57,871 bases of DNA from an uncultured Bacilli bacterium (lineage in GTDB: Bacteria; Bacillota_I; Bacilli_A; RF39; UBA660). The stretch lies in assembly GCA_934098435.1 (NCBI GenBank), contig CAKOOV010000009.1, positions 1 to 57,871 of the forward strand, given 5' to 3'. Shown here piece after piece: positions 42,136 to 49,021 of this stretch. The stretch's first letter is position 1, and each line of letters begins with the position of its first letter. Both the position numbers and the translations under genes were made by a program. The notes beneath the pieces were generated by a model. The model was given only the letters and a program-made list of their open reading frames with translations, was not told the DNA's origin and made no database searches.

Positions 42136-43158
42136 CTAATTTGACACCTTAGTACTATGAATATATCTATTAATACCATTACTAATAACACTACTAAGCC
42201 TATCTATTTGAAAATCAACCTCTTTAGGAGTAACAATAAAATTATAATCAAGCCCATTAAGAACCTCATTAATAAGATTCATCTTATCATTATCAGATAA
42301 AGTACCAAATAAACCAGCAAACTCCCTTTTCTCATCATAAGACAAATCACTATCATTAATCTTATTTTTATAATTATATCTATTAACAATAAGCTTATTC
42401 ATATTTACATTATTTTTAATATAAGAAATATGTTTGAATAAATAATCCATTGTATCATATACAATAATAGAAGAAAAAACAACCGTAGGAATACCAATAG
42501 CAATAACAGGAACACCTAAAGTATCAAAACTAATCTCTTTTCTCATATTACCAACACCACTACCAGGATGAATACCACTATCAGTAATTTGAATACACTT
42601 ATTAACCCTCCCAATATTTGAAGCAGCAAGAGCATCAACAATAATTACTAAATCAGGTTTAATATCTTTACATAACAAAGAAATAATATCAAAAGTCTCA
42701 ATACCATTATTTCCCATAACTCCAGGACTAAAACTAGAAGTACATTTAAAACCATCACTAACATCTTCTCCAAGTAAAAACAAATGTCTAGTTACAACAA
42801 TATCATCTATTACTTTAGGCCCTAAACTATCAGGAGTACTATCTCTATTACCAAGTCCAATTATAAGTACACTATTAACATTACTAATATCAAAAACATC
42901 ATTAAGTTCTAAAGTAAAAATATTCTCTACTTTATTCTTATTATCTGTATCAGTAACATCATCAAACTCAATTGTAATATATTTTCCTTTTTTCTTTCCA
43001 ATAATCTTACTAACACTATCATCTACCGTTACTTTTGTAATCTTAATATCACCTTGAACTTCAACCAAAGTATCAATATTATCATCGTTATTATCAATTG
43101 TATCAATAACCAAATCAGTTCTAATATCATACCTTTTTAAATCAATTTCATGCCCCAT
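42136..43158 (-). CDS. gpr: Spore germination protease GPR
   Basis: Aspartate-type protease that degrades small acid-soluble spore proteins (SASPs) at germination; made as a zymogen in the forespore. The 340-residue product starts at the ATG at 43158 (GTGGTGA upstream; a GTG 12 nt earlier is less likely). It has 'RYDIRTDLVID' near the propeptide cleavage region, 'LIIGLGNRDSTPDSLGPKV', 'SPGVMGNNGIETFDI' and 'IIVDALAASNIGRVNKCIQI'. It is a direct sporulation marker. It lies divergent to rpsT. I found no clean sigma-G promoter for it. Confidence 0.96.
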   Translation of the reverse strand: MGHEIDLKRYDIRTDLVIDTIDNNDDNIDTLVEVQGDIKITKVTVDDSVSKIIGKKKGKYITIEFDDVTDTDNKNKVENIFTLELNDVFDISNVNSVLIIGLGNRDSTPDSLGPKVIDDIVVTRHLFLLGEDVSDGFKCTSSFSPGVMGNNGIETFDIISLLCKDIKPDLVIIVDALAASNIGRVNKCIQITDSGIHPGSGVGNMRKEISFDTLGVPVIAIGIPTVVFSSIIVYDTMDYLFKHISYIKNNVNMNKLIVNRYNYKNKINDSDLSYDEKREFAGLFGTLSDNDKMNLINEVLNGLDYNFIVTPKEVDFQIDRLSSVISNGINRYIHSTKVSN

Positions 43159-43201
43159 ATATATCACCACTAATATTTTTCACAAAAAACAAGGAAAATA
43201 T

Positions 43202-43230
43202 TTGCTTTTTTCATATTTTTTTGATAAAAT
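43202..43230 (+). promoter_or_regulatory. Sigma-A promoter for rpsT
   Basis: TTGCTT - 17 nt - TAAAAT, 32 nt upstream of the start codon. Confidence 0.65.
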
Positions 43231-43262
43231 TATAAGTAGTTTTGGAAGGAGATGAAATTTTT

Positions 43263-43532
43263 ATGGCAAATGTTAAAAATGCAAAGAAAAAAATAGTTCA
43301 AATTAGAAAGACAACTTTAGCACATCAACAACTAAAATCAACTGTTAAAAATGCTATTAAAGAAACAGATAAAGCAGTATTAGCAGGAAATAAAGAATTA
43401 GCAGAAAAAAGTTTAAAGAAAGCAATCAAATCTTTAGACAATGCTGGTGTTAAAGGTTTAGTACATAAAAATAAAGTTAATAGAGAAAAATCAAGATTAA
43501 CAAAAAAAGTAAATACTATGGAAGTAAAATAA
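43263..43532 (+). CDS. rpsT: 30S ribosomal protein S20
   Basis: Small-subunit protein S20, which binds 16S rRNA. The ATG at 43263 has AAGGAG 10 nt upstream; an in-frame ATG at 43242 is rejected because it lies before that RBS. The 89-residue product begins 'MANVKNAKKKIVQIRKT', contains 'LKSTVKNAIKETDKAV' and ends in a basic helix 'NKVNREKSRLTKKVN', all typical. Monocistronic on the plus strand, with its own promoter and terminator. Confidence 0.96.
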   Translation: MANVKNAKKKIVQIRKTTLAHQQLKSTVKNAIKETDKAVLAGNKELAEKSLKKAIKSLDNAGVKGLVHKNKVNREKSRLTKKVNTMEVK

Positions 43533-43547
43533 TTACTTCTTTTTTTA
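43519..43547 (+). terminator. rpsT terminator
   Basis: Stem GAAGTAA/TTACTTC (5-nt loop) over the stop codon, then T8. Confidence 0.85.
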
Positions 43548-43576
43548 TTGCATTTTTTTAAAATATAATATATAAT
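43548..43576 (+). promoter_or_regulatory. sRNA promoter, unit 1
   Basis: TTGCAT - 17 nt - TATAAT. The same element is at 44018-44046 in unit 2. Confidence 0.8.
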
Positions 43577-43582
43577 GTATAT

Positions 43583-43693
43583 GGAAAGAGAAATCTACCC
43601 ATAATAAAAATGGGTAACGCCTATATTCGAAAGGTGTTCTCTCCATGTAATGTATTATGGAGCACTTCCTTAAGTAGAGTGCTCCGCTTTTTT
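43583..43693 (+). ncRNA. Structured small RNA, putative antitoxin, unit 1
   Basis: Predicted ~110-nt RNA. Its 5' part can form a three-way junction: an outer stem between ATGGAAAGAGAA and TTCTCTCCAT, an inner hairpin ACCCAT/ATGGGT, and a second hairpin CGCCT/AGGTG. A terminator hairpin GGAGCACT/AGTGCTCC then CGCTTTTTT follows. It is transcribed towards the toxin ORFs and would be fully antisense to the 3' UTR of their mRNA, as RatA is to txpA. Antitoxin function is inferred from this geometry. Confidence 0.7.
43659..43693 (+). terminator. sRNA terminator, unit 1
   Basis: 8-bp stem GGAGCACT/AGTGCTCC, 11-nt loop, followed by GCTTTTTT. No T run on the minus strand, so the convergent mRNA probably reads through. 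Confidence 0.85.
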
Positions 43694-43775
43694 ATCTATG
43701 ATTATTCTTACTTAAAGCAAGAATAACCAGAATAGTTAAAGCATAGCAAAGTACATATGCTAAAACTGATTCCAC
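43692..43775 (-). CDS. Putative type I toxin: 27-aa membrane peptide, unit 1
   Basis: A GTG at 43775 preceded by AAAGGGGG opens a 27-codon frame: a polar start, one hydrophobic helix (VLAYVLCYALTILVILAL) and the tail SKNNHR. That is the layout of Fst/TxpA/Ldr-type membrane toxins. An in-frame TGA two codons before the GTG fixes the start. It overlaps the 33-aa ORF in a different frame. No sequence match to a named toxin is claimed. Confidence 0.65.
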   Translation of the reverse strand: MESVLAYVLCYALTILVILALSKNNHR

Positions 43776-43809
43776 TACTCAAAACCCCCTTTACGGAAAT
43801 TTCTTTCAT
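43708..43809 (-). CDS. 33-aa ORF overlapping the toxin frame, unit 1
   Basis: An ATG at 43809 behind a strong GGAAGGAG starts a 33-aa ORF (MKEISVKGVLSSGISFSICT then LLCFNYSGYSCFK). It overlaps the GTG-started membrane peptide in another frame. It may be the leader whose translation opens the toxin RBS, comparable to mok for hok, or may itself be the product. Both units keep it unchanged. Confidence 0.5.
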   Translation of the reverse strand: MKEISVKGVLSSGISFSICTLLCFNYSGYSCFK

Positions 43810-43876
43810 ATAGCCTCACTCCTTCCTAATCAAATTAAAAAGGAGAGAACACCCATATAAGTATTACCACTTAACC

Positions 43877-43905
43877 ATTATATATAAATTAATATTCATA
43901 GTCAA
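43877..43905 (-). promoter_or_regulatory. Toxin mRNA promoter, unit 1
   Basis: TTGACT - 17 nt - TATAAT on the minus strand; transcription would start near 43870. The same element is at 44348-44376 in unit 2. The leader carries GGGTGTTCTCTCC (43842-43854), able to pair with the SD or with the mRNA's 3' part. Confidence 0.8.
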
Positions 43906-44017
43906 TATCAAATAAACTATTTTCAAAATTAGTTTATAAAGCCTTTATTTATAAGTATTCATACAAAAGTATAGTACAAAACATCTGTACTATATTTAAC
44001 TTTAAATTATTAAAGAA

Positions 44018-44046
44018 TTGCATTTTTTTAAAATATAATATATAAT
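44018..44046 (+). promoter_or_regulatory. sRNA promoter, unit 2
   Basis: TTGCAT - 17 nt - TATAAT, identical to unit 1. Confidence 0.8.
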
Positions 44047-44052
44047 GTATAT

Positions 44053-44164
44053 GGAAAGAGAAATCTACCCATAATAAAAATGGGTAACACCTATATTCGA
44101 AAGGTGTTCTCTCCATTTGGTTTATTTATGGAGCACTTCCTTAAGTAGAGTGCTCCGCTTTTTT
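44053..44164 (+). ncRNA. Structured small RNA, putative antitoxin, unit 2
   Basis: Same predicted fold as the unit 1 RNA. One hairpin arm reads CACCT here and CGCCT in unit 1. Both still pair with AGGTG (A-U or G-U), which supports a conserved RNA structure. Confidence 0.7.
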
Positions 44165-44246
44165 ATCTATGATTATTCTTACTTAAAGCAAGAATAACCA
44201 GAATAGTTAAAGCATAGCAAAGTACATATGCTAAAACTGATTCCAC
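44163..44246 (-). CDS. Putative type I toxin: 27-aa membrane peptide, unit 2
   Basis: Identical to the unit 1 peptide at 43692-43775, with the same GTG start, RBS and terminating TAA. Confidence 0.62.
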   Translation of the reverse strand: MESVLAYVLCYALTILVILALSKNNHR

Positions 44247-44280
44247 TACTCAAAACCCCCTTTACGGAAATTTCTTTCAT
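44179..44280 (-). CDS. 33-aa ORF overlapping the toxin frame, unit 2
   Basis: Identical to the unit 1 ORF at 43708-43809. Confidence 0.48.
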   Translation of the reverse strand: MKEISVKGVLSSGISFSICTLLCFNYSGYSCFK

Positions 44281-44347
44281 ATAGCCTCACTCCTTCCTAA
44301 TCAAATTAAAAAGGAGAGAACACCCATATAAGTATTACCACTTAACC

Positions 44348-44376
44348 ATTATATATAAATTAATATTCATAGTCAA
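44348..44376 (-). promoter_or_regulatory. Toxin mRNA promoter, unit 2
   Basis: TTGACT - 17 nt - TATAAT on the minus strand, identical to unit 1. Confidence 0.8.
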
Positions 44377-44435
44377 TATCAAATAAATTATTTCCAAAAT
44401 TAGTTTATAAAGCCTTTATTTATAAGCATTCATAC

Positions 44436-44474
44436 AAAAGTATAGTACAAAACATCTGTACTATACTTTTTATT
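44436..44474. terminator. Hairpin at the right end of the TA repeat
   Basis: A 10-bp stem AGTATAGTAC/GTACTATACT with a 9-nt loop is followed by TTTTTATTT on the plus strand and TTTTG on the minus strand. It probably insulates the locus from the small gene on the right. The same hairpin lacks the T run in unit 1. Confidence 0.75.
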
Positions 44475-44481
44475 TATAACA

Positions 44482-44508
44482 TAAAAAGAAAGAGAATAAT
44501 TTCTCTTC
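44482..44508 (-). terminator. Terminator of the 52-aa gene
   Basis: Minus-strand stem AAGAGAA/TTCTCTT with a 4-nt loop, then TCTTTTTAT, directly after the stop codon. Confidence 0.8.
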
Positions 44509-44667
44509 CTATATCATATTTTCTAGGTCGTTTACAGCTTTAGTTTTAGCGGAGTTCATCTTTCTAACCCACTTTTTCATATTACCATTTTTTACATTCT
44601 GGTATAACGCAGCACTACCTACGCCTATACCTAAACCCATTAAAGCCATGCCCATTTTGGATTTCAT
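44509..44667 (-). CDS. 52-aa YtxH-like small protein
   Basis: An ATG at 44667 with AAAGGAGTT upstream opens a 52-codon frame. A hydrophobic glycine-rich start (MALMGLGIGVGSAALYQN) precedes a basic, helical tail (MKKWVRKMNSAKTKAVNDL). The layout resembles YtxH-type small proteins with one short membrane-seeking helix, though no exact family match is claimed. It has a clear RBS and terminator, so it is very likely a real gene. It lies between the TA-like repeats and recD2. Confidence 0.75.
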   Translation of the reverse strand: MKSKMGMALMGLGIGVGSAALYQNVKNGNMKKWVRKMNSAKTKAVNDLENMI

Positions 44668-44742
44668 AACACCAACTCCTTTAAAATATGACTATATCTA
44701 AATAAATTAGATACAATAATATTATTAACCTATTAAAACAAT

Positions 44743-46926
44743 TTATACATTATTATAATAATTAATAATAAAATCTTTCAAAGTAGTTCTTCTATTATCA
44801 ACATAATCATTATTAATACCATATATAAAAGAATTAGCATCTCCAACTATAACCAAACTTTTTTTAGCTCTAGTAACACCAGTATAAACAAGTTTATTAT
44901 AAAGCATTCTCTTAAAGGAAGGAACAATAGGCATAACAACCATATCAAATTCACTACCTTGTGCCTTATGAATACTAATGGCATAACCATGTCTAAAATT
45001 AATAAATTTATCAGGAGTATACTCCACAATATTACCATCATAATTAATATCAATCTGATTAACAATTTTTTTATCTTTAGATATAATAATATTTTCTATA
45101 TAGCCAATATCACCATTATATACATTATTATCTGGATCATTAACAAGTTGAAGCACCTTATCATATTCCCTAAAAATAATACCATGATAATTAACCTCTA
45201 CTTTTTTATCACTTTTAGGATTAAAAAGTTCTTGAAGCATAACGTTCAAATTATCAATACCATTAATAGATTTATACATAGGAGCAAGTATCTGTAGTTC
45301 CCTATCACTAAAACCCTTTTTAATAGCTTTAGAAACAACCTCTTTAACAATACCTATAGTATTATCATTATCACCATTAACAAATAAATAATCATCTTTT
45401 TTTAAAAACAATTCTTCTCCAATATTCTTCTCTTTGATATCATAAGCCAAGTTAAGAATATACGATCCTTCTGTTTGTCTATAAATTTTATTAAGTTTAA
45501 TAACAGGAATACAATCGCTATCAATCAAATCTTTAAGAACTTGTCCCTCACTAACACTAGGAAGCTGATAATAATCACCAACCAATATAAGTCTAGCATC
45601 TCTTTTAATACCTTTAAGTAAAGCCTCCATAAGCAGTGTATCAATCATACTGACCTCATCAACAATAATATATTTTTCATTTTTAGGAGAATACTCATTA
45701 GTAGCAAAAGTATTAGTATCCTTATCCCATCCCAAATATTTATGAATAGTATAAGCACTTTTACCAGTAGTTTCCATAATCCTTTTAGCAGCTCTTCCCG
45801 TAGGAGCCAGAAGAGCAATATCATCATTTTTAATTTTCTTATTTTCTATAAGTATTTTAACAATAGCCTTAATAATCATTGTTTTACCAGTACCAGGACC
45901 ACCAGTAATAATAGTAATATTATTATTAACTCCACTTTCAATAGCTTTTTTTTGAACATCATCATAAACAATATTACTAAACTTCTCATTATCAAGATAC
46001 TTATTAATATTTGTATGACCAATAACACTCATGTCATTAAGAAAACATATCCTCTCACAAATATATTTCTCAGCCTCATAAAAATTCTTCAAATAATATC
46101 TATCTTCAATAATAACAATTTTCTTATCACGAGTAAGCTTAACCATCAAATAATCCAGTTTTTCAGAAGTAATACTTACATAATTAGAAATACCAAAAGA
46201 TATATCTTCTAAAAACAAATAAGTATCACCCCTATTAAAACAAATATCTTTCATAACATAAATAATAAGTGCTTTAACTCTTCTATCATCATCTTCATTA
46301 ATCCCCATACCAATAGCAATATCATCTATTTTTTTAAAAGACATATCATCACTATCAATAAGTTCATATATATTATTATTAACAGTATCAAGAATTTTAT
46401 TATTATATTTATTCAAAAAACTAAGTGATTCTTTCATATCAAAACCAAGTTTAGTAAGTTCAATAACAATATTAGAAGTATTCTGGTAATCTTTAAGAAC
46501 ATTATAAATCTTATCTATTTTCTTCTCATTAAGTCTAGGTATCAACTGAAGACAATCCTTATTATCTAGAATCTTATTAACAGTATCTTCATGAAACATA
46601 TCAACAATCTTTTTAGCGGTAACTTCTCCTATAGGAAACAAATCACTAGACAAAAAAACAACCAACTCATCTTCACGTGTAGGTATAACAATATCAAAAG
46701 AATTAACACTAAACTGAATACCATATTTAATATGATTAACAATATCACCATATAAAATATATTCTTTTCTATCATCAAGTACAGGTAAAATACCAGTAAT
46801 ATTAATAATATTATTATCATAATCAATATTACTATCATTAATCTTAAATAAACCAACCATATAACCATTCATCTCATTACGATATATTTGTTTATATAAC
46901 TTACCTTTAATAAAATTCTTATCCAT
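44743..46926 (-). CDS. recD2: RecD2-type DNA helicase
   Basis: ATP-dependent 5'-3' superfamily 1B helicase of the RecD2/YrrC type, which works without RecBC in DNA repair. The 727-residue product has the N-terminal OB and helix-hairpin-helix region, then Walker A 'ITGGPGTGKTMIIKA' (~residues 340-354), motif II 'IVDEVSMID', 'LVGDYYQLPSV' and the C-terminal 'SIHKAQGSEFD' and 'YTGVTRAKKSL' motifs. Length agrees with RecD2 (700-750). AGAGG precedes the ATG at 46926. No clear terminator was seen. Confidence 0.95.
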   Translation of the reverse strand: MDKNFIKGKLYKQIYRNEMNGYMVGLFKINDSNIDYDNNIINITGILPVLDDRKEYILYGDIVNHIKYGIQFSVNSFDIVIPTREDELVVFLSSDLFPIGEVTAKKIVDMFHEDTVNKILDNKDCLQLIPRLNEKKIDKIYNVLKDYQNTSNIVIELTKLGFDMKESLSFLNKYNNKILDTVNNNIYELIDSDDMSFKKIDDIAIGMGINEDDDRRVKALIIYVMKDICFNRGDTYLFLEDISFGISNYVSITSEKLDYLMVKLTRDKKIVIIEDRYYLKNFYEAEKYICERICFLNDMSVIGHTNINKYLDNEKFSNIVYDDVQKKAIESGVNNNITIITGGPGTGKTMIIKAIVKILIENKKIKNDDIALLAPTGRAAKRIMETTGKSAYTIHKYLGWDKDTNTFATNEYSPKNEKYIIVDEVSMIDTLLMEALLKGIKRDARLILVGDYYQLPSVSEGQVLKDLIDSDCIPVIKLNKIYRQTEGSYILNLAYDIKEKNIGEELFLKKDDYLFVNGDNDNTIGIVKEVVSKAIKKGFSDRELQILAPMYKSINGIDNLNVMLQELFNPKSDKKVEVNYHGIIFREYDKVLQLVNDPDNNVYNGDIGYIENIIISKDKKIVNQIDINYDGNIVEYTPDKFINFRHGYAISIHKAQGSEFDMVVMPIVPSFKRMLYNKLVYTGVTRAKKSLVIVGDANSFIYGINNDYVDNRRTTLKDFIINYYNNV

Positions 46927-46947
46927 TATATACCTCTTTTCTTATTA

Positions 46948-46976
46948 ATTATACCAATTAAAAATATCAAAGTAAA
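46948..46976 (-). promoter_or_regulatory. Sigma-A promoter for recD2
   Basis: TTTACT - 17 nt - TATAAT on the minus strand, 22 nt before the start codon. Confidence 0.7.
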
Positions 46977-46981
46977 GACAA

Positions 46982-47007
46982 AATAAAAAGATAGAAAATT
47001 CTATCTT
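46982..47007 (-). terminator. Terminator of the 57-aa gene
   Basis: Minus-strand stem AGATAGAA/TTCTATCT followed by TTTTATTTTG, overlapping the stop codon. Confidence 0.85.
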
Positions 47008-47174
47008 CTACTATGATTTTGTACCAATTTCTTAACAATAGGTTTATTCTCTTCACTATTATTAGAATCATTTTTTGACTTAGGATAAACTCCATCAATT
47101 GTTAAAGCCACCATCTTGGCAATTTCTTCCATAGAAAAGTGACCATTTATATACTTCATATTATTATTTTCCAT
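47001..47174 (-). CDS. 57-aa protein of unknown function
   Basis: An ATG at 47174 with AAAAGGAGG about 11 nt upstream opens a 57-codon frame. A helical N-terminal half contains 'GHFSMEEIAKMVALTIDG', followed by a polar linker (SKNDSNNSEENK) and a basic end (NHSRR). It is transcribed alone from a consensus promoter and ends at a strong terminator. High expression is therefore likely. No family recognised. Confidence 0.75.
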   Translation of the reverse strand: MENNNMKYINGHFSMEEIAKMVALTIDGVYPKSKNDSNNSEENKPIVKKLVQNHSRR

Positions 47175-47206
47175 ACAAATAAACGCCTCCTTTTTAAAGC
47201 TAAACT

Positions 47207-47235
47207 ATTATAATAAATTTTTTCAATAATGTCAA
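47207..47235 (-). promoter_or_regulatory. Consensus sigma-A promoter of the 57-aa gene
   Basis: TTGACA - 17 nt - TATAAT on the minus strand, a perfect match in both boxes. Confidence 0.88.
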
Positions 47236-47277
47236 CCCCATTAGCCCATAAAAGACAAAATACAACATATAAAAGAA

Positions 47278-48156
47278 CTATCTACTATGATAGTTCATAA
47301 TCAAATTACTAGTTTTATATAAATATTCTATCATCTTATTAATTTTTATACACATTTCATATTCATCACTCATAATTTCTATTTTATACGGCATAGCCAT
47401 ATAAATAAATAAAAGTAATTTTTCCTCTTCTTTCAAAGGATAACTTTTCTCATAAAGATGAAATAAATCATCAAAATCAAAGTCCAAATAATGATTCTTA
47501 TAAAAAGAAAGCAAATCATATATTGGACTATCAATTCTACTCTTATTCCAACTAATTAAATATGGCTTCTCATTTTTTATATAATGATCAAGACTAATAT
47601 TATTATGAATATTAACAACTCTCTCATTCTTATTATTATCTATTTTTTTATACCACTCTTCAAGATTATGCTTAGCATAATAAATACTATCAAAAATAAT
47701 ATTAATATTTCTAGCAATCAAATACCCAGATGGTGACATATAAACTTCTTTTTCAATCATCGTAATAAGGTCATTATAAAAATTATTTAAATATTCCAAC
47801 TCATCTGATATATTTTCATATATCTCTTTATTTTTATCAATATCAATTTCTCTATAAAAAGTTGTCTTACTATGAAGTAATCCCAATAAATACATAATAT
47901 CAGTGGCCTTTTGTTCACGAGGTTCATAAGTATCCTCCAAATATGGATAAGCCTCATATAAATTATCTATCATAACTGGTTCAGGAAAATAATCAAACGA
48001 TCTAGATTTTAAATATTTATAAACATTATTCAAATCATTATTCTTCTTTTTCTTAAGAACAATTTTATCATCAATAATTCTAGTATTATTTTTAATAGTA
48101 ATTTTATTTATAGGAATATTATATTCACTAGCAATTTTTCTAAGATAATTATTCAC
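47278..48156 (-). CDS. CotS/YutH-like kinase-fold protein, probably inactive
   Basis: The product has 292 residues. The fold resembles aminoglycoside-phosphotransferase-type CotS/YutH spore proteins: 'MYLLGLLHSKTTFYREI', then a catalytic-loop equivalent 'NIHNNISLDHYI' and a DFG equivalent 'YLISWNKSRIDSPIYDLLSF'. In active members the loop reads HGDxxxxN and the second motif IDxD. Here the catalytic Asp residues are replaced, so it is probably a pseudokinase. The ATG overlaps the end of the LysM gene by 8 nt. Spore coat association is inferred from the family and the neighbour. Confidence 0.72.
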   Translation of the reverse strand: MNNYLRKIASEYNIPINKITIKNNTRIIDDKIVLKKKKNNDLNNVYKYLKSRSFDYFPEPVMIDNLYEAYPYLEDTYEPREQKATDIMYLLGLLHSKTTFYREIDIDKNKEIYENISDELEYLNNFYNDLITMIEKEVYMSPSGYLIARNINIIFDSIYYAKHNLEEWYKKIDNNKNERVVNIHNNISLDHYIKNEKPYLISWNKSRIDSPIYDLLSFYKNHYLDFDFDDLFHLYEKSYPLKEEEKLLLFIYMAMPYKIEIMSDEYEMCIKINKMIEYLYKTSNLIMNYHSR

Positions 48157-48937
48157 TAGTCTTTGGAATAATTACCTTATCACCAGGTTTAATAGTAGTT
48201 ATATCATTATAATTTTCTATATCTTCTTTAGTTACACCATATAAAGAAATAATCTTATCTATAGTATCTTCCTCCTTAACAATATAAACATAATAAGTAG
48301 TATAAGTTTCTGTATTATCTAAATTAGAAAACAAATCATTAGTAAAATCCTCTACATCATTACGTTCAATATCATTATTATTAATATCGTCATTATTAAT
48401 TTTTTCAGAAGTATCTTCTTCTTTTTCTACTTCTATAAGTTCATCTTTTTTACTATCACTTTTTAACTCATTTCTATCTTCTTCCGCATATTCATCTTTT
48501 TTTTGAACATTATCTATTTCATTATCTTCTTCCGCATGTTCATCTTCTTTTTGAACATTATCCATTTCATTATCTTCTTCCACTAAAACATCATTATTCA
48601 AAGAATTATCTGGTAAATACTCTGCTTCAATGTATAAATCAATATTAACCTTTAAAGTATCTTCATTAATAATATCATAATAAAAATCCTCAATATCAGC
48701 CTTTACACTACTAATATCATATCTAGGATCAAGAGTAATATCAAATGGCAAATCAAAAGAAAATTCTTCCCTATTAATAGAGCCCTCATTCATCTTATAA
48801 TCACCAGTAATATAAAAAGTACCAGTAACAATGCCACCATCCAATATTTCAATTTTTCTTTCTAAAGATATAGAAGTAATATCGCTAACTTTAGTTTTAA
48901 ATGGTAAATCCTTTTTAAATGGTATAATCTGTTTCAT
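48149..48937 (-). CDS. SpoVID-like spore coat morphogenetic protein with C-terminal LysM
   Basis: The product has 262 residues from the ATG at 48937 (GAAAGGAAG upstream; earlier ATGs lie on that RBS). Residues ~1-115 form a beta-rich domain like the SpoVID N-terminal domain ('FYITGDYKMNEGSINREEFS'). A very acidic linker with repeated 'EEDNEIDNVQKKDEYA' units follows. The last ~50 residues are a LysM domain ('YIVKEEDTIDKIISLYGVTK'). In Bacillus SpoVID directs coat encasement of the forespore. The pairing with a CotS/YutH-like gene supports this reading. It is shorter than B. subtilis SpoVID (575 residues). Confidence 0.78.
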   Translation of the reverse strand: MKQIIPFKKDLPFKTKVSDITSISLERKIEILDGGIVTGTFYITGDYKMNEGSINREEFSFDLPFDITLDPRYDISSVKADIEDFYYDIINEDTLKVNIDLYIEAEYLPDNSLNNDVLVEEDNEMDNVQKEDEHAEEDNEIDNVQKKDEYAEEDRNELKSDSKKDELIEVEKEEDTSEKINNDDINNNDIERNDVEDFTNDLFSNLDNTETYTTYYVYIVKEEDTIDKIISLYGVTKEDIENYNDITTIKPGDKVIIPKTSE

Positions 48938-48987
48938 AATCATTCTTCCTTTCAATTAAGCATATTCCACATATATAAAAATAGAAC

Positions 48988-49021
48988 AAAAAAGAAATAG
49001 AAACCTAAGTTCCTATTTCTT
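48988..49021 (-). terminator. Terminator of the dnaG-rpoD-trmK operon
   Basis: Long minus-strand stem AGAAATAGGAAC/GGTTTCTATTTCT (3-nt loop, one G-U pair) followed by TTTTTG, just after the trmK stop codon. Confidence 0.9.

Larger units (their letters stand above)
43547..43994. repeat. Tandem ~450-bp repeat, unit 1 (type I TA-like locus)
   Basis: Unit 1 matches unit 2 (44017-44465) at all but about ten positions plus one 1-nt length difference, with 22 bp between them. Each unit holds a plus-strand sRNA promoter, sRNA and terminator, and a minus-strand promoter with two overlapping short ORFs. The whole module is duplicated, not just one gene. Confidence 0.95.
44017..44465. repeat. Tandem ~450-bp repeat, unit 2 (type I TA-like locus)
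   Basis: Second copy of the module at 43547-43994. Differences cluster in the link between sRNA body and terminator (44116-44134) and at the far right end. The ORFs, RBSs, promoters and stems are identical or pairing-compatible. Confidence 0.95.

Noticed and set aside
43547..44465. The duplicated ~450-bp unit as a riboswitch or IS element
   Set aside because: No transposase or target-site duplication is seen, and the convergent promoters with a short membrane ORF fit a type I toxin-antitoxin module better than a cis-acting riboswitch.
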